DNA of 64,000 nucleotides from Agriotes lineatus. Its lineage: Eukaryota > Arthropoda > Insecta > Coleoptera > Elateridae. The notes under the pieces were generated by a model. It was not told the origin of the DNA and ran no database searches. It was given only the letters and a program-made list of their open reading frames with translations. The stretch lies in contig CALNHX010000275.1 in assembly GCA_940337035.1 (NCBI GenBank), positions 248,001 to 312,000 on the forward strand, read 5' to 3'. Position numbers and translations under genes: made by a program. Shown piece after piece: positions 46,078-58,581 of this stretch (within the stretch, counting starts at the first letter, position 1; the number at the start of each line of letters is the position of its first letter).

Positions 46078-46560
46078 ATTCAATTTTTACTTCCTTTTAC
46101 AATAAAGGAAGTATTGGATTCACCCCAAAAATTCGAAATTGAGTTTTCAACAGATCTTCACGTTTCAGAGTCCCCTGATCCCAAAAAACATATTTTTTTT
46201 CATTGGTCTGTGTGTCTGTCTGTGTGTCTGTCTGTCTGTGTGTGTCTGTCTGTGAACAGAATATCTCAAAAACGGAAAGAGGTATGGCGTTGAAACTTCA
46301 TATATAAGTTTTGTGTACTATGTGGATGCGACAGCAAGCTTTTGAAGAAAATCGCATAACCGGAAGTAGGTGTTTACTCTTGTAATTTTTCAGTTTTTTT
46401 CGATTTTTTTAAAAACGGTTTTAACGATTTTTTTAAACTTTACATTTTTATTACATTTTGAATGTGTATTGATGTCAGATAGGTGATTTTCCAGTTGAAT
46501 ACTTCTAAAATGGGTTTCTTTTGTTTTTTTGTCTATTTTTTTTATTAACTCTTATTTTAA
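46078..46560 (+). mobile_element. TG-repeat element, copy 1
   Basis: In order: a small hairpin (CTTCCTTTTACAATAAAGGAAG), an ACTTCACGTTTCAGAGTCCCC-like block, a (TGTC)n/(TG)n tract at 46207-46255, GAACAGAATATCTCAAAAACG, and AAAATCGCATAACCGGAAGT. The same order of blocks, diverged, is found at 58582-59338. No coding capacity. The outer limits are approximate. Confidence 0.55.
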
Positions 46561-46812
46561 ATAGAACACCCGGTATATTATTACATTTTTTAATTCAGCT
46601 TAAAATTCTAGAGAAAATTTGTCTCTTCAACTAACGCTCTATTTTGTACCGTTTTTGCAGAATTTGTAATTTTTGAAAATTTTTGACAAATGCTTAAAAC
46701 ATTTTAAATCAAATTTTTGGCCAATTATAAGATCACTGTAAAAGAAAGTTGTGTGCGTGTATCACACCAGATTTTTTTAAATTAGTTTTAAAGTGCCACA
46801 ATGTCTGTTTTT

Positions 46813-47016
46813 CTAATACATACTTGCGCATGATAATATAATCATAAAACTTTTATTTTTATTGACCTGCAGACTAAACAATTCTTCATATTCTGCGTCA
46901 CTTTTATCGCTACCACTGTCCTCATAAGACAAAAAATGAAAGTCGTTTTCGTCATCATCACGCATTAGTTCGTTATACAATTGTTGTTCCGTAAGGGGAA
47001 TTTTATTAGGATCCAT
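46813..47016 (-). pseudogene. piggyBac-like transposase N-terminal remnant
   Basis: It reads MDPNKIPLTEQQLYNELMRD then DENDFHFLSYEDSGSDKSDA. This acidic N-terminus is of the kind seen in piggyBac transposase-derived proteins. The frame stops after about 67 codons, before the catalytic core. Its context within TTAA/CCC ends supports the call. Confidence 0.6.
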
Positions 47017-47399
47017 TCTTTTTGCCTATTATTTTACAAAGTGTTATTATACTCCAGAAAACAAGAAAAAAAAACAATAGAGTGTGAAACGCGTAAACCG
47101 GGTCTCAAGTGACCCGAGCCGATTATCTCAGGTATACCAAGACATTTTTCCACGAAATTTATTCTACAACATCTCCATAACAGCTTTGAGGAATACACAA
47201 ACATCCAAAGCAGTATATTGGAAAACGGTAGAATTATTTAAGAAAAAAGAAAGTCCGGGTCACTTGAGACCCGGTTTCCGCAGTCTGAGGGTTCATAACT
47301 AATCGAAAAAATAGTTCACGAGCCGTAACCAAGACAACAACAAAATTTCTTGTAAATTTTTTGTAGGTAGACCAACCCAACTGTGAGGGTTTGTGTCGT

Positions 47400-47575
47400 T
47401 AAGATTTGCTTACCGAATCTGCATTCGAGCATTAATTCATATCCGGAAATTATTTTTCCTGCATTCCAACAACGTCCTAATTTGCCCTCACTTAATACGA
47501 CGTTCTTGGAAGGCACTCAAAAAAATTTCCGGAAATAATTAATGCTCTTATGAGATTATATGTGACAATTTTAAC
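47400..47575. repeat. Small foldback repeat, relative at 8660-8740
   Basis: Arms containing GAGCATTAATTCATATCCGG and its near-complement TTTCCGGAAATAATTAATGCTC pair. The segment ACTCAAAAAATTTCC..AATTAATGCTCTTATGAG also occurs at 8675-8720, marking a dispersed family. Confidence 0.55.
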
Positions 47576-47717
47576 TTAGCTTGGGCTTCGGTAAAAAAAT
47601 ATGTTTTTTCACCATAACGTAAAATATATGTTTCCTAATTGAAACTACAGTCAAAATCGTAATTTTCGAGCAAAAGACTTTTATTATCAAACTAATACAG
47701 TATTTATAAGATAACGT

Positions 47718-48648
47718 ACACTTGTGGTCATAAAAATTGCAACCGTTTTTTGTAATATTTTAGTTTTGTAATACCGGTTGGTTTGAAACATCAATAAAGT
47801 GAAATTGTTTGTTATATTAAATTACAAGAAAATAGTTAAATAAAAATATCGTGTAAAATTTTCTTTAATAATGCGACTAATACGACTTTTCAAATTAGAA
47901 TTTAAAAAAAAGAAAAACAACAGACAATAACAAAAAAAAAACATTAATACTTAGTCATACTACCGTTTTGTGTAATTACTGCATTTAAATGACTAGGAAT
48001 TGAGTTAATTAATTGCCGTGCTAGATTTCCGTCTTCTGTTCTCTAGTGGATTTATATCTACACTATTTGCAGGCCACGGTAAAATTTTGATATTGTTATC
48101 CTGAAACCAGTCTCTAACAGCATTTGATGTATGTATGTAGTGGACAGTTGTCCTGTTGATAGATATAACTGTTGTTAGGATATAACTGCTCCACCGAAGC
48201 CATCATCATATTTTCTAATATCCCAATATAGTTTTCCGAATAAAACGGCCCTTCAATTTTTCAACAAGTTCCCATCCCGTTACAACTTAGCCAGACCCAA
48301 ATATTAACACTAAATCTTCCAGATCGCTGCCTTCCTGTCACATATCGTTCTTCGAATCTTGAAATCTACGTACCCGAATATGTTCATCATTGGAAGATTT
48401 AAATATCTTTTCGTCCGTAAATATTACCCGGTAAAAACATGCCAAATCCCTGTAAATGTAATTTAAGCCGAATACAATTCTAGCTTGCTTGTGTTCTTCA
48501 TTCAAGAGTGGTTTTCTAGCTGCTGCCCTATTCTTAAGTTCTGAAGCATTTACTTTTCTGGAACCTGTTTGCCGGAAACCGAGAAAATTTGACTTGAGTT
48601 TGGCAGTTCTTACGCATTCAAATGGGTTTACTCTTAAATACTGCACAA
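47718..48648 (-). pseudogene. Tc1-like transposase, catalytic part
   Basis: The left terminus is near 47718 (CACTTGTGGTCATAAAAATT). The minus-strand frame 48646-48338 reads YLRVNPFECVRTAKLKSNFL and VIFTDEKIFKSSNDEHIRV, with the first catalytic Asp in FTDEK. Frames beyond continue, with shifts, to QQDNCPLHTSNAV (second Asp) and LPWPANSVDINPLEN (third acidic residue). This is the DD34E layout of Tc1-like enzymes. The N-terminus lies 11.6 kb away at 60259-60423, separated by the insertion at 48649-60250. Confidence 0.85.
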
Positions 48649-49148
48649 TAGGGCGGCCCGAAGTTTTTTTAATTTAAAATTTCTGTTGTAATAGCACCCA
48701 AAAGCTGCGTATAGGCTAGCTGATGACGGAAAAAATAGATAAAAAAATCCTTGATAGTATTTTTAGCCCTCTACATGCAGTCAAATTTTCCGAAAAAGTC
48801 AATTTTACTCACGTCTTCAACATTTTATATTCCTAAATTTTACTTAAATTCCAGGAAGGAATAAGGTCTCTTTTTAAACACACCTCGCTATATTTAGCTC
48901 CAGTTGAATGAAACCAGTTTTCTGGAGCGAAAAAGATCATTTGCAACTAGTCATGCTCGAGCTGCTATTGTCAAACAAGCATAAATCCCTGTTCATTTGT
49001 TTCTTATGGTTTAACGTAGTAGAGTGTACTCTGTATTTGTTATCAGTGACTGTTTTAGTGAAATTTGACTTGATATAAACTGTTATTACTTAGAGAAACG
49101 ACGAAAACGTCTAAAAAGTGATTTTTAATACAGACAAAAACCGTAATC

Positions 49149-50708
49149 ATGAGTTTGGGAGCAAGACGTGCCGAAGTGACGTGTCCGTTTTTTGGTGCAT
49201 ATTCTGACCTTGACCTGAAGAAATTACCTACTATAAAAGACGTTATAAAGTGCATTCTCCATACAAGAAAATATATGAAAGAAAAAAATAATGGAAAACA
49301 ACCACCTAATTCAGAAATTTTTGTTGTTGTTACGAAAACATCTGGAAATCGGCTTCTATTCCTATAGTAAGTCATACCCGAGTTTCAAACATGTTGAAAT
49401 CTAATTACGACGCATGTTTGAAGCTAATTTGATTCCCTAAAAGCAAAAAAACAGTAAATATGATGAAAAGGTTGCAAACTTTACTACCAACGTCGCATCT
49501 AAATTGTTCGATATTGCAGCTTGTAAATGCCATTCCTACAACTTTTGCTCTTGCGTGAAATCAAAAAAAGTACCAGCATTAGAGCAGGAGTTCCTCACCG
49601 ACCAGAGAAGTAGTAGAAAAATGATAATTGGTGCTATTGATAAGGAGGTAACGGCAAGACTTCAGAAAAGACAACAAAGGAAATGAGATAACTCAGACGC
49701 TTCTCAAACGAATATTTTGAATAAGGCAGTTTATATGACTCCCCCAACCAGTCTACAGACAAAAACCACCAAACGAGATATTTCTGAAGCAAGTTCAACA
49801 AGTCCAGAACCGTCGACCTCCAGTAGCAAACGAAATAAATTAGATCTACCATCTTTAGCAAAAGTTTGTGATCGATACGGGGTATCAAATCGATCAGCTG
49901 CTGCAGTCGCTTCTGCTGTGTTGCAAGATCTTGGGCTTATTACGACTGAGAACAAAACCCTCGTAATTGACAAGAATAAAGTTCGGAGAGCAGTATCAAA
50001 ATCAAGAAAACATCATCAAGAAAAAACATCTACGGTTGACCTTAAAAGTATATATTTTGATGGAAGGAAAGATAAAACGCTCAACATAGAAAAGAAAGAT
50101 AAACGTTTTTATTCAAAGATACAAATAGAAGAACATGTTTCGATCCTTTCTGAACCAGTATCTATTTACTTGGGCCATGTGACACCACCTGCTGGGACAG
50201 GCAAAGCCATATCTGACTCTATTATAGATTTTATTTCAAAGCACGGTTTGGATTCTGAGAATATTGTTTGTATTGGTTGTGATGGAACACCAACTAACAC
50301 CGGCTGGAAGAGTGGCGTAATTCGATTGTTGAAACTACATTTAGGAAGACCACTTCAGTGGTTGATTTGCCTACTACATGCAAATGAATTGCCACTAAGG
50401 CATTTGTTTACTAGCCTCAATGGTTGTACTTCTGGACCCCGAGAGTATTCTGGCCCTATCGGGAAAGCTTTGACCACCTGCGAAAAAAATCGAGTTTTAA
50501 TTTTTATTCCAGTAGCTGGAAACTTGCGCGATATTGAACAAGATGTGGTTAACAATCTTAGCACGGATCAAAAATACCTTTATGAGATTTATCAAGCAGT
50601 AGCTTCTGGGAATTTTCCTGTAGAACTCGCAAATCGACATCCCGGAAAGTTAGCACATTCTCGCTGGCTCACTATGGCCAATCGGATTTTAAGACTATAT
50701 GTTTCGAC
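49149..50708 (+). pseudogene. Orphan-family protein, N-terminal and central part
   Basis: The start is MSLGARRAEVTCPFFGAYSD at 49149. A shift near 49335, a TGA near 49426, a shift near 49465 and a TGA at 49684 break the first 180 codons. Pieces include WKSASIPIVSHTRVSNMLKS and LFDIAACKCHSYNFCSCVKS (a Cys-rich motif). The long open part from 49689 contains IVCIGCDGTPTNTGWKSG, WLICLLHANELPLRHLF, SGPIGKALTTCEK and LAHSRWLTMANRILRLYVS. The Asp in CDGT, the CLLH motif and the RW pair recall the hAT RNase H-like core. I recognise this as a repetitive protein family of arthropods without a secure name. Its frame is cut at YVST by the hAT-Ac element. Confidence 0.7.
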
Positions 50709-51444
50709 TAAGGCTGGGAAGCGGATTCGGATTTTCGGATATCCGGATTTTTTATAGGCGGATATCCGGATATGGTAGAAGTTAAAAATCCGATATTCGG
50801 ATTTATCCGGATTTATCCGGATTTTCTGTACATCCGGATTTTCTGTAAATCCGAATTTTCTGTAAATCCGGATTTAATGTAAATCCGGATTTTATATAGA
50901 TCCGGATTTTGTGTGATACCGGATTTTCTGCAAATGAGAATTTTATGTAGATACAAATTGTGCGTGGAGAACCGGTTTTCGCATTCTTATGGCGATCCTT
51001 CTTTCGGATTTAATATGCGGATTCAGAATTCGATTTTTTTTCTGATGCGGATGTTTAGTTTTTAAGTTCCATACGGATTTTACATATTTGCATTCAAAAC
51101 TCGTTTTTAGTTTGCTAGTTTCATCGCAATGAAATTTGGAATGCCGAGGTACACGGATACTTCATTGGATGATTTATTTTTTTGAACCGATCCAAAACGG
51201 AAAACTAAAAGTGGACATGTTTCTTGGTATTATTTTTTTAAGTAAAAAATTTTCAAAATACATATTTGCACTCGTTTGCACTATTTGCAGAGGCTCTTAT
51301 TTTATTTCAATGTGGTTTGCTGAATGTGTAGTGTTTCGTGCTTAATTAACAGTTACGTGGATATTGATAACGATCAACAACGACAATTTGATTATGAACA
51401 CAGTGATGAACCAATTATTGATCCAAAAATTATTATAAAGTTAA

Positions 51445-52003
51445 CGTTTATTTTAATATATTACATCAAACTTTATCGTCTTTAAGAGACAGATTTGAGG
51501 GAATAACAAGATATGATACTATGTTTGGATTTCTCTATAATATGTTTGATTTAGCGGAAAACGAGCTATTACAATGTTGTAAAGATTTACATCTTCATCT
51601 AACTGATGATTCTAGAAAGGAATCAGATGTAGATGGAATAGAATTATTTGAAGAGATAAAATCTTTAAAATTACATCTTAAACCTACTTCAGCTGAAAAG
51701 CATCAGTTAGAGCCCCAGTCCATTCTTGAATATATTTTTGAAAATCAGCTCATAGCATCATTTCGAAATATGTCAATAGCTCTTAGAATATTACTCACGT
51801 TACCAGTTTCAGTTGCGTCTGGTGAGAGATCTTTCTCCAAACTAAAAATTATTAAAAATTATATGCGATCCACAATGTCACAAAACAGATTAAATAATCT
51901 GTCTATAATAGCAATAGAAAGCGACACGATGGATTCCATCGATTTAGAATTAGTAATTAAAGAATTTGCAGAGAAAAAAGCTAGGAAAGTTGCTTTTTTA
52001 TAA
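51445..52003 (+). pseudogene. hAT dimerisation-domain fragment of a different hAT family
   Basis: The frame reads SLRDRFEGITRYDTMFGFLY through LRILLTLPVSVASGERSFSK and MRSTMSQNRLNNLSIIAIES. This is the C-terminal region of a hAT transposase with the (S/A)GERSFS motif. The N-terminal two thirds are absent. It is unlike the transposase that follows, so it is a separate relic carried inside the larger element. Confidence 0.8.
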
Positions 52004-52669
52004 TTTTCTAAAATTTTGTTGTTTTTTTATTAATTTTATTCCACTATTTTTTTTGTAAATTTTATTGTTAATAAAACCTTTTTAAAATTTCTGTTTTTCA
52101 CTTAAATTAATTTGATTTGTTACAGTTAAACTAGGTATGTACTACATAAAATTTATATTTTATAACAAAAATGTAAATTTTGGGGCGGCAAATTTAGCTC
52201 TGCACACAGGCGGCCATTGATGCTGGCGCGGTCCTGGACGCATTGGGTCTAGGTCAAAGGGATTACCGACTAAGGGCCTACTCGCAATAATCCGCTTAGC
52301 ATTTCTTACAACATTTGCATCTTCTTTTCCGGGAAAAGTTATAAATAGTAAATACTATCTCAATTTATTTATTAAACCCTTGGAAAATTCAAAACTAAAC
52401 AAGTTTTATGGAAAGCACTTCACTTCACTTACAACTTCCAGTAAGTGCAGGCATTTTTCTTTAGCGTGTCTTGTGCTGTGTTTAGTCAGTTTAGTGTGTA
52501 TTATATAACTACATTTTATCAAATAATAATACAGGTTAGTATGAGTGTAAATTTAGGTAAAATATTACTCTTTAAATCTTCCCTTCATTAGAAGTGTTCG
52601 CAAGAAAATATATTTTTAATTGTTTTAACAATAAGATAGTTATGTATGATTTCCTTATTAATTGTAGAT

Positions 52670-54731
52670 ATGAGTAGCGTGCGGCAGCATTTTGAAAAAA
52701 ATCAACAAAACAAATCTGTGGCCACTTGCAAGATATGCAAAACAAGCTTAAAATATTCTGGAAGTACTGGTTGTTTATGGACGCATTTAGAAAGACATTC
52801 GAGGCGCCCACAAAGCAGCACCTCAAATACAACTGTTGACGAAGCTGAAATCGAAAAGAACCCCTTATTTAATTTTATTTCGAGATCAGCAAAGAGGTTA
52901 GTATCGTTTTGTTATATGAACGTATACAAAACTGACGATGCACTTTTTCATTATTTCTTTTCTTTCAATTATAATTCAAACATTTTAGTATGAATTTGTA
53001 GTACTACAAAAATCAGCAGTTGCTATCGCCGATTAGAGTTTTTACGATGCTTATTTTCTAAATTTTCTTTTCAGACCTTTAAGCCCTACAGAACCGCAAA
53101 CTTCATCTTTTGGCAACGAAAATCCAGTTCCGGGTTCAAGCTCCGACCAAGAACAGCACGGTATTGCAAATGCAAAACAACCAAGAATTACGGAAACCTT
53201 CCTATCTAGCAGGAATATAAACAAAAAACAAGAATTTATAACTGGAGCAGTAACAAAAATGGTGGCAGAAGATATGCTGCCAATCTCATTTGTTGAAGGA
53301 ACAGGTTTTAAAAATTTTATGAAGATGGTAGTTCCGCAGTATATAGTACCGACAAGAAAAACAATTAAGTCCAGGCTTAATTTACTGTATGAACTAAGAA
53401 AAAAAGACATGTTGAACGCCGTGAACGAACTTTCCTTTGTCGCTCTAACAACTGACTGCTGGACATCCAGAAATACCGAGTCTTACATTACAGTAACGTT
53501 GCATGGTATAACGTCTACTTGGGAACAGGTTGGTTACACCCTCACCACTGAACATATGAAGAGCAACCACGCAGCTGAAAATCTGCGAAAGAAGTTGGAA
53601 GAAGTAATTACTACCTGGGAATTGCAAGAAAAAGTAGTAGCAGTTGTTCATGACAACGCAGCGAACATTGTAAATGCGACTAAATCTTCACAGTATATAC
53701 CAACCAGCATATGCTGCTTTGCTCATTCGTTGTAGTTAGCTATTAATAAAGGCCTTGATTTGGACGGAATAAAACCTTTATTAGGTAAGTGCAGTTCAGT
53801 GGTGGGTCACTTTAAACATTCTAATCTTGCAACTAACGCTCTTCGGGAACTACAAAGTCAGCTTAAACTGCCCGAACATAAATTAATACAAAGTGTGAAA
53901 ACAAGATGGAATTCCGTATATTTCATGATTGAAAGACTTTTAGAGCAACGGCAGGCAATTGTGGGAGTTTTAAGCAACCGAAATTTAACTTCAAGAGCTC
54001 AAGCAATCGCTTATGAAATCGGTGAAAACGAATGGGAAGTTTTAGACAACTTACGAAAAGTTTTGGCACCCTTTGCTACGGCTACTACATACATGTCATC
54101 TCAGTCTACACCTACTGTTTCTATGGTGCAGCCTGTTACATCGTCATTTTTGGCAAATTATTTATCGAGCAAGACGAGTGACATAAAAGAAATAAAGAGT
54201 TTTAAAACCGTGGTTAGTGATGAATTTAAAACACGTTTTAATGTCGGTGTATTAAAAAATGTTCAGGCGGAGTTTTTGGATATAGCAAGCTTCCTAGATC
54301 CCAGATATAAGAACAAGGAAAGATGTGCTGGAATCAATACAAAGGTGAAGCGATACTTGGAAAATATTATCGAAGTGGCAAATTTAAGCAATTTACATAA
54401 TGTATCACACAACAACTCCGACTATGAAACCGCAATTAATGTGTTGTTCCCGGATGAAGTTGATAACCATAAAAATAATAAAGAAGTTGAGAAATATATG
54501 CTTGAAAGAGAAATTCCAAAACAGTTTTCACCTTTAGAATGGTGGAAAAATAATTACAACAGGTATCCCGCCCTGGCAAGTATTGCGCGAAGATGTCTTT
54601 GTGCGCCAGCAACATCAACACCCGCCGAACGTGTTTTTTCATCTGCTGGAAATATTGTTTCAGCCAAACGAAATGCGTTAAGTACCGAGACAGTGAATAT
54701 GTTAGTTTTCTTGTATCAAAATCGAAAATAA
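52670..54731 (+). pseudogene. hAT-Ac (ZBED-type) transposase, one premature stop
   Basis: Exon 1 (52670-52896) starts MSSVRQHFEKNQQ and has a BED finger, TCKICKTSLKYSG ... THLERH. The intron runs from GTTAGT (52897) to TTTTCAG (53074). Exon 2 continues PLSPTEPQ in frame. Core motifs are FVALTTDCWTSRN (first Asp), VVAVVHDNAANIVNA (second Asp), CCFAHSL, KTRWNSVYFMIERLL and TSTPAERVFSSAGNIVSAKR (Glu, dimerisation domain). It terminates after FLYQNRK at 54731. The only lesion is a TAG at 53734 immediately after CCFAHSL, where related proteins have Gln. A probable 5'-UTR acceptor (TTAATTGTAG) lies just before the ATG. Confidence 0.92.
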
Positions 54732-54889
54732 ATTTAAAGTTTATCTCTAATTTTAATTTTTACATTATTCAAGAATAACAGATTATATAATTATTAATTA
54801 TTATAGTTTTATATTATAATGAAATGTTAATATGTGTTACCCTTACCGACTTGTGTAATTTTTTCTTTTAGGTTTTAGAGTTAATTAAT

Positions 54890-55015
54890 AAATTCAAAAA
54901 TTCAGTCGTTTATTACAATGTAATTTGTAATATCGTAAATTGTGGATTGAATATGCCCGAAGAAGCTAGAAATCTCTATCGAAACGTAGCAATAAACGAA
55001 TGAATTTTTAAATTT
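54890..55015 (+). mobile_element. Penelope-like 3' terminal remnant
   Basis: The stretch GCCCGAAGAAGCTAGAAATC followed by TATCGAAACGTAGCAATAAAC has the form of the recurrent end sequence of Penelope-like elements (GAAGAAG...CGAAACGT..ATAAA). A related motif, CCCTCGAAACGTTCG, is in the insertion at 61019-61363. There is no RT here. Confidence 0.4.
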
Positions 55016-56009
55016 ATTTCTTAACCTTAAAACCAAAAAGAAAAAGTTCACAAATTTTGTATCATATACTGAAATTGATGTTTAATTTGCTATAAATGTT
55101 TGCACTCGTTATAAATGATAATAAACATTGTTTTATTAGATTACCTATATAAAGTATAAAATAAACCAACACACGTTATAAGCTTTTTTTTCTTTTTTTT
55201 TTTAGTAGGTTAGTTGAAAATTTAATTCATGAGGTAGGTATCCAGGAAATATGTTTGGGCGTTTGAACGCCAAATTCATTTTTTTCTATTTTGAATAATT
55301 GGCTTGTAATTGTTATTTGCAAAACATTTATAACGTTGATTATGAAGACAGCTTAATATAATAAATTATAATACTTGTATTTTTAGCCAAAAATATTTGG
55401 AAAGTACAGTTTAATATAACTACATAATTTCCAAGCTATTCCTAGTCCTACTTTTTAAATAGAATTTTGTACATTACAATTCTAAAGATCCCCTCTTACA
55501 TTTCGATTGCGAGCGCGAAAAGTAACATCTTATCTTGAAAAATATAAATTTTTAATAAAATCAGAATGAAAATTAAGAATTGACCCCACATGTTAGATAT
55601 TGTTGAAAAGAGAAAATTCCCTCTCTTTAGCTAAGTCACAGCCAACTATGAGTTCTATATAAAAAATGCAACTTTATGTCATAACTCGATTTTCAAATTT
55701 TGTTTTAAAAAATTGACTACACCACTGCATTCTTATTATAAAAGTGCCTCAAGAACGTAGAAATTACGTTTCTCAATTTTCATAAATAACCGAGATACAG
55801 TCATAAAAGGAAAAGTTGAAAAATCAAATTTTCCCGTATAATTCGAAAACTAGACAATGGTAGCCAAATTTTCGTTTACACTATTAAATATTTCTCGAAA
55901 AAAGACATCGAGGACGGAGATCTGTTTTTCCACACCTTTGATAGTTATCGAGATTCCCTATGAAAACATCGAGATTTGCCCACCCGTCCCACTATAATAT
56001 GCCTTAGTC

Positions 56010-58080
56010 TTAAATGACGAGTTTTAAAGTTAATTTTACATATTGGATTTATTCATGTACAGATTTACAAGACTTTGTTCCTTAATTGTTTCAAAATAAT
56101 ATTGAATATGTATTTAAAAAACAAATTTAATCTTGAACAGTAATTTTAATCTATACGCACTGTAATATGTTAATAGTGTTAATACTCCAACGTTCAAATA
56201 AATGGCTGCATTAACAACATATTTATCTAATGCTAAACGATTTCGGATTGAAGGTATGTATATAATGATGTATTTTTATTCTCAATTGGCAAACTTTACC
56301 TGGCCAGGCTTAACTCCCCATAAAAGGATTTGTAATGTACATATTTATTTTAAACACAACTTTGTCGAAAGTAAGGTTGATGCCCAAGGCGTAAGAAATT
56401 TAGTCCCAAACATGTTTTGCTTTAGCTCAGGAACTGCTTAAGTACCTAGACCTACCATTTTTATTGCACTTTTAAACCATTTTATTGTTCCTACAATACA
56501 GTTGGCATTTTTGCAAATATTGTGGGAATTTCATTTCCATGTGTTCCAGCCTTGAACAAATATAGTGGTTTAAAGAAATCTAACAAAAATTAAATTACCT
56601 CTATATTTTAAATTTCATCAAAAAGATTCAGCTTTGATGCATTAAAGTAGGAATTGTCAAACATTTCTAGATTGTCTTAGAAATGCGCTTTCACGGGAAG
56701 TAGGTAATTGTGTTACCGTTTTGGCCTCTATCACCATACGTATTCAATCATTAGTGGGCTATTTTCGAAAATATTTTGCTGATATTTCACTCACAATTTC
56801 GTGTAATTTCGCAACAAGAGTCGACGGAAACGCACAGTTTCTCAAAAAAATTTTCATCGTTTACGGTCTTATATTATGAGAATTTTTAAAAATGCTGTTT
56901 TTACAATAATGGTATTATTACACTTATACAATAAAATTCTAATGCTGGGGGCTTTTACTTTTTGGATATTGGAAGTTCAAGAAAAATATGGAAATCTTTC
57001 AATCCTGCTTATTTTTCTAACAACTGTAAAGGTTAAAATCATATCGGTAAGTTCAAGATAAAAGTAAAGCAGCTGTGACATACGACATAACAAATTTTAT
57101 AACTTGGATTCTATTTCAGTGATGTTCTTTTCCTGTGAACTCTTTTCTATGCCATTTTTCCGAATTTATTCCGAGAACTTTTTTCCTTGGCCTTGTTTCC
57201 GCTTACATTACAAAGAAATGGTATATGTAGTTTGGTTAACGGACAGAAGGTCCCTACGAAAATCTACTATATGTAAACAGTATGTGTATGTATATGGCCG
57301 CCGATATCTCTAAACCGAGAGTGCTTTGCAAAAACATCAGGAACGGAAGCCAAAGTATTGCTTCTTTGATAGCATGATTTTTTTAAACCCTAAACTAAAT
57401 TATTGAAACTGCGGTGTTACAGAGAAATCCAATAGAAAATGATAGTTTTTTCGCAGAACTCTTGACCTCAAAATTAAGGTTTTTTCAAAAATTGTTAACT
57501 TAATTGACATAAACTTTAAACCACTTAATAACCCTTAAGTATTAGAATCGTAACTTGCAAAAATTGTTTGAGAATATAACAATTCAAAAAAAAATGTTTA
57601 TTGTATTGGAAAGTTCCAGCGCGACGTTGGTGCTCATGTTCTGAATTGTGAACAGCTGTAAGGCAATATGCATAGTATTATTTTGCAAATTTCACTAAAT
57701 GCACTTCTGTAGAAGCCGACAAAGTTGTAAAACCTAAGGATTATAGTTGTCACCCCTGCACTACCTGCGTTTGAGAATACCTGAATAGCACAAAATTGTC
57801 GAAATTATTGATCTGACTCTCCAGTTTCCACTCTAAATATTTGATTTTGCGTATTGGATTTATTGAAGTACAAACTTACAATATATTTAACCAATCTTCT
57901 TAATCGTTTAAATATAATATTGAATATGGATTTTAAAAACGAACTTAATCTTGAACACCAACTTTAATCTTATACGCGCTTTGAATACCTATATTAACAT
58001 AATTCAACGTTCAAATGAATGGCTGAATTAACTACATCTTTATCTAAATGTAAATGAATTTGGACTGTAGGTTTGCAGAC
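56010..58080. repeat. Direct repeat pair, about 250 bp, 1.8 kb apart
   Basis: 56010-56260 and 57830-58080 are diverged direct repeats, sharing AATATTGAATATG, TTTAATCTTGAACA and ACGTTCAAATNAATGGCTG. Between them no gene is recognised. The 79- and 61-codon frames at 56202 and 56876 have no recognisable features. Confidence 0.6.
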
Positions 58081-58472
58081 ATATGTGAACGTCGAAATTT
58101 GTCAGGTAAATTTGAGGAACGGATTACTGTGATGAATCTGGATATCGGATTTTTTTTTATAAATCTGAATTTCGGATTTTCCAGATAAATCCCAATTTGG
58201 GCTAAATCCGGATTTCCGTTTGTTGTATATATACGGATTTCGGATTTTTGGGATATATTCGGATTTCTGTTTTTCGGATAATTTCGGATTTCAAATTATT
58301 CGGATAATTCGGATTTCGGATAAAGCATAATAACGGATTTATCGGATAGCGGATTGCCATTGGCGGATTTTTTCCGGATAGTAAAATTCTAACGGATTCC
58401 GGATTATTCGGATACCGGATAATTTAAAATCCGAAATCCGGATTTCAAACTGTAACGGATTTCCCAGCACTA

Positions 58473-58581
58473 GTTTCGACCCAGGATCCAGAAAAAAACT
58501 TAAATTTTAGTGGAGTCTACGCTCCTGTATGGTTCGAAATAAAAAGAAAACCTTCTTGCACAAAGGAGCTTCTCATTTTTT
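58473..58581 (+). pseudogene. Orphan-family protein, short central segment
   Basis: Directly after the hAT-Ac element the frame continues QDPEKNLNFSGVYAPVWFEI and KRKPSCTK, then, after a one-base slip, GASHF. The TG-repeat element then interrupts it in a T-run. Its continuity with 50708 and 59345 identifies one split gene. Confidence 0.8.

Larger units (their letters stand above)
46006..47295 (-). mobile_element. piggyBac-like relic
   Basis: TTAA (46006-46009) then CCCTCGCCCGG at the left, and GAGGG then TTCA (a decayed TTAA) at 47287-47295. Both ends contain TGCGGAAA..GGGTCT..AGTGACCCGG in inverted orientation, long subterminal repeats. Minus-strand 46813-47016 encodes a probable transposase N-terminus. 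A TG-repeat element lies inside at about 46078-46560. The rest of the transposase is missing. Confidence 0.75.
50701..58480 (+). mobile_element. 7.76-kb hAT-Ac element with ATCCGGATTT subterminal arrays
   Basis: The 8-bp direct repeats GTTTCGAC at 50701-50708 and 58473-58480 flank 50709-58472. The ends TAAGGCTGGGAAGCGG and, inverted, TAGTGCTGGGAAATCC share the GCTGGGAA core. Dense arrays of ATCCGGATTT-like units lie at 50715-50930 and 58140-58445, likely transposase-binding regions. Its transposase gene is 52670-54731. Excision restores the host frame at YVST|QDPEKNLN. Confidence 0.93.

Noticed and set aside
49149..50757. Interpretation of this frame as a host gene
   Set aside because: Its boundaries coincide with terminal inverted repeats and an 8-bp target duplication, its C-terminus is duplicated elsewhere in the window, and it interrupts a Tc1-like transposase.
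56202..57313. Frames of 60-79 codons in the hAT-Ac interior
   Set aside because: They show no motifs, lie partly in a diverged direct repeat, and no start or splice context supports a gene.
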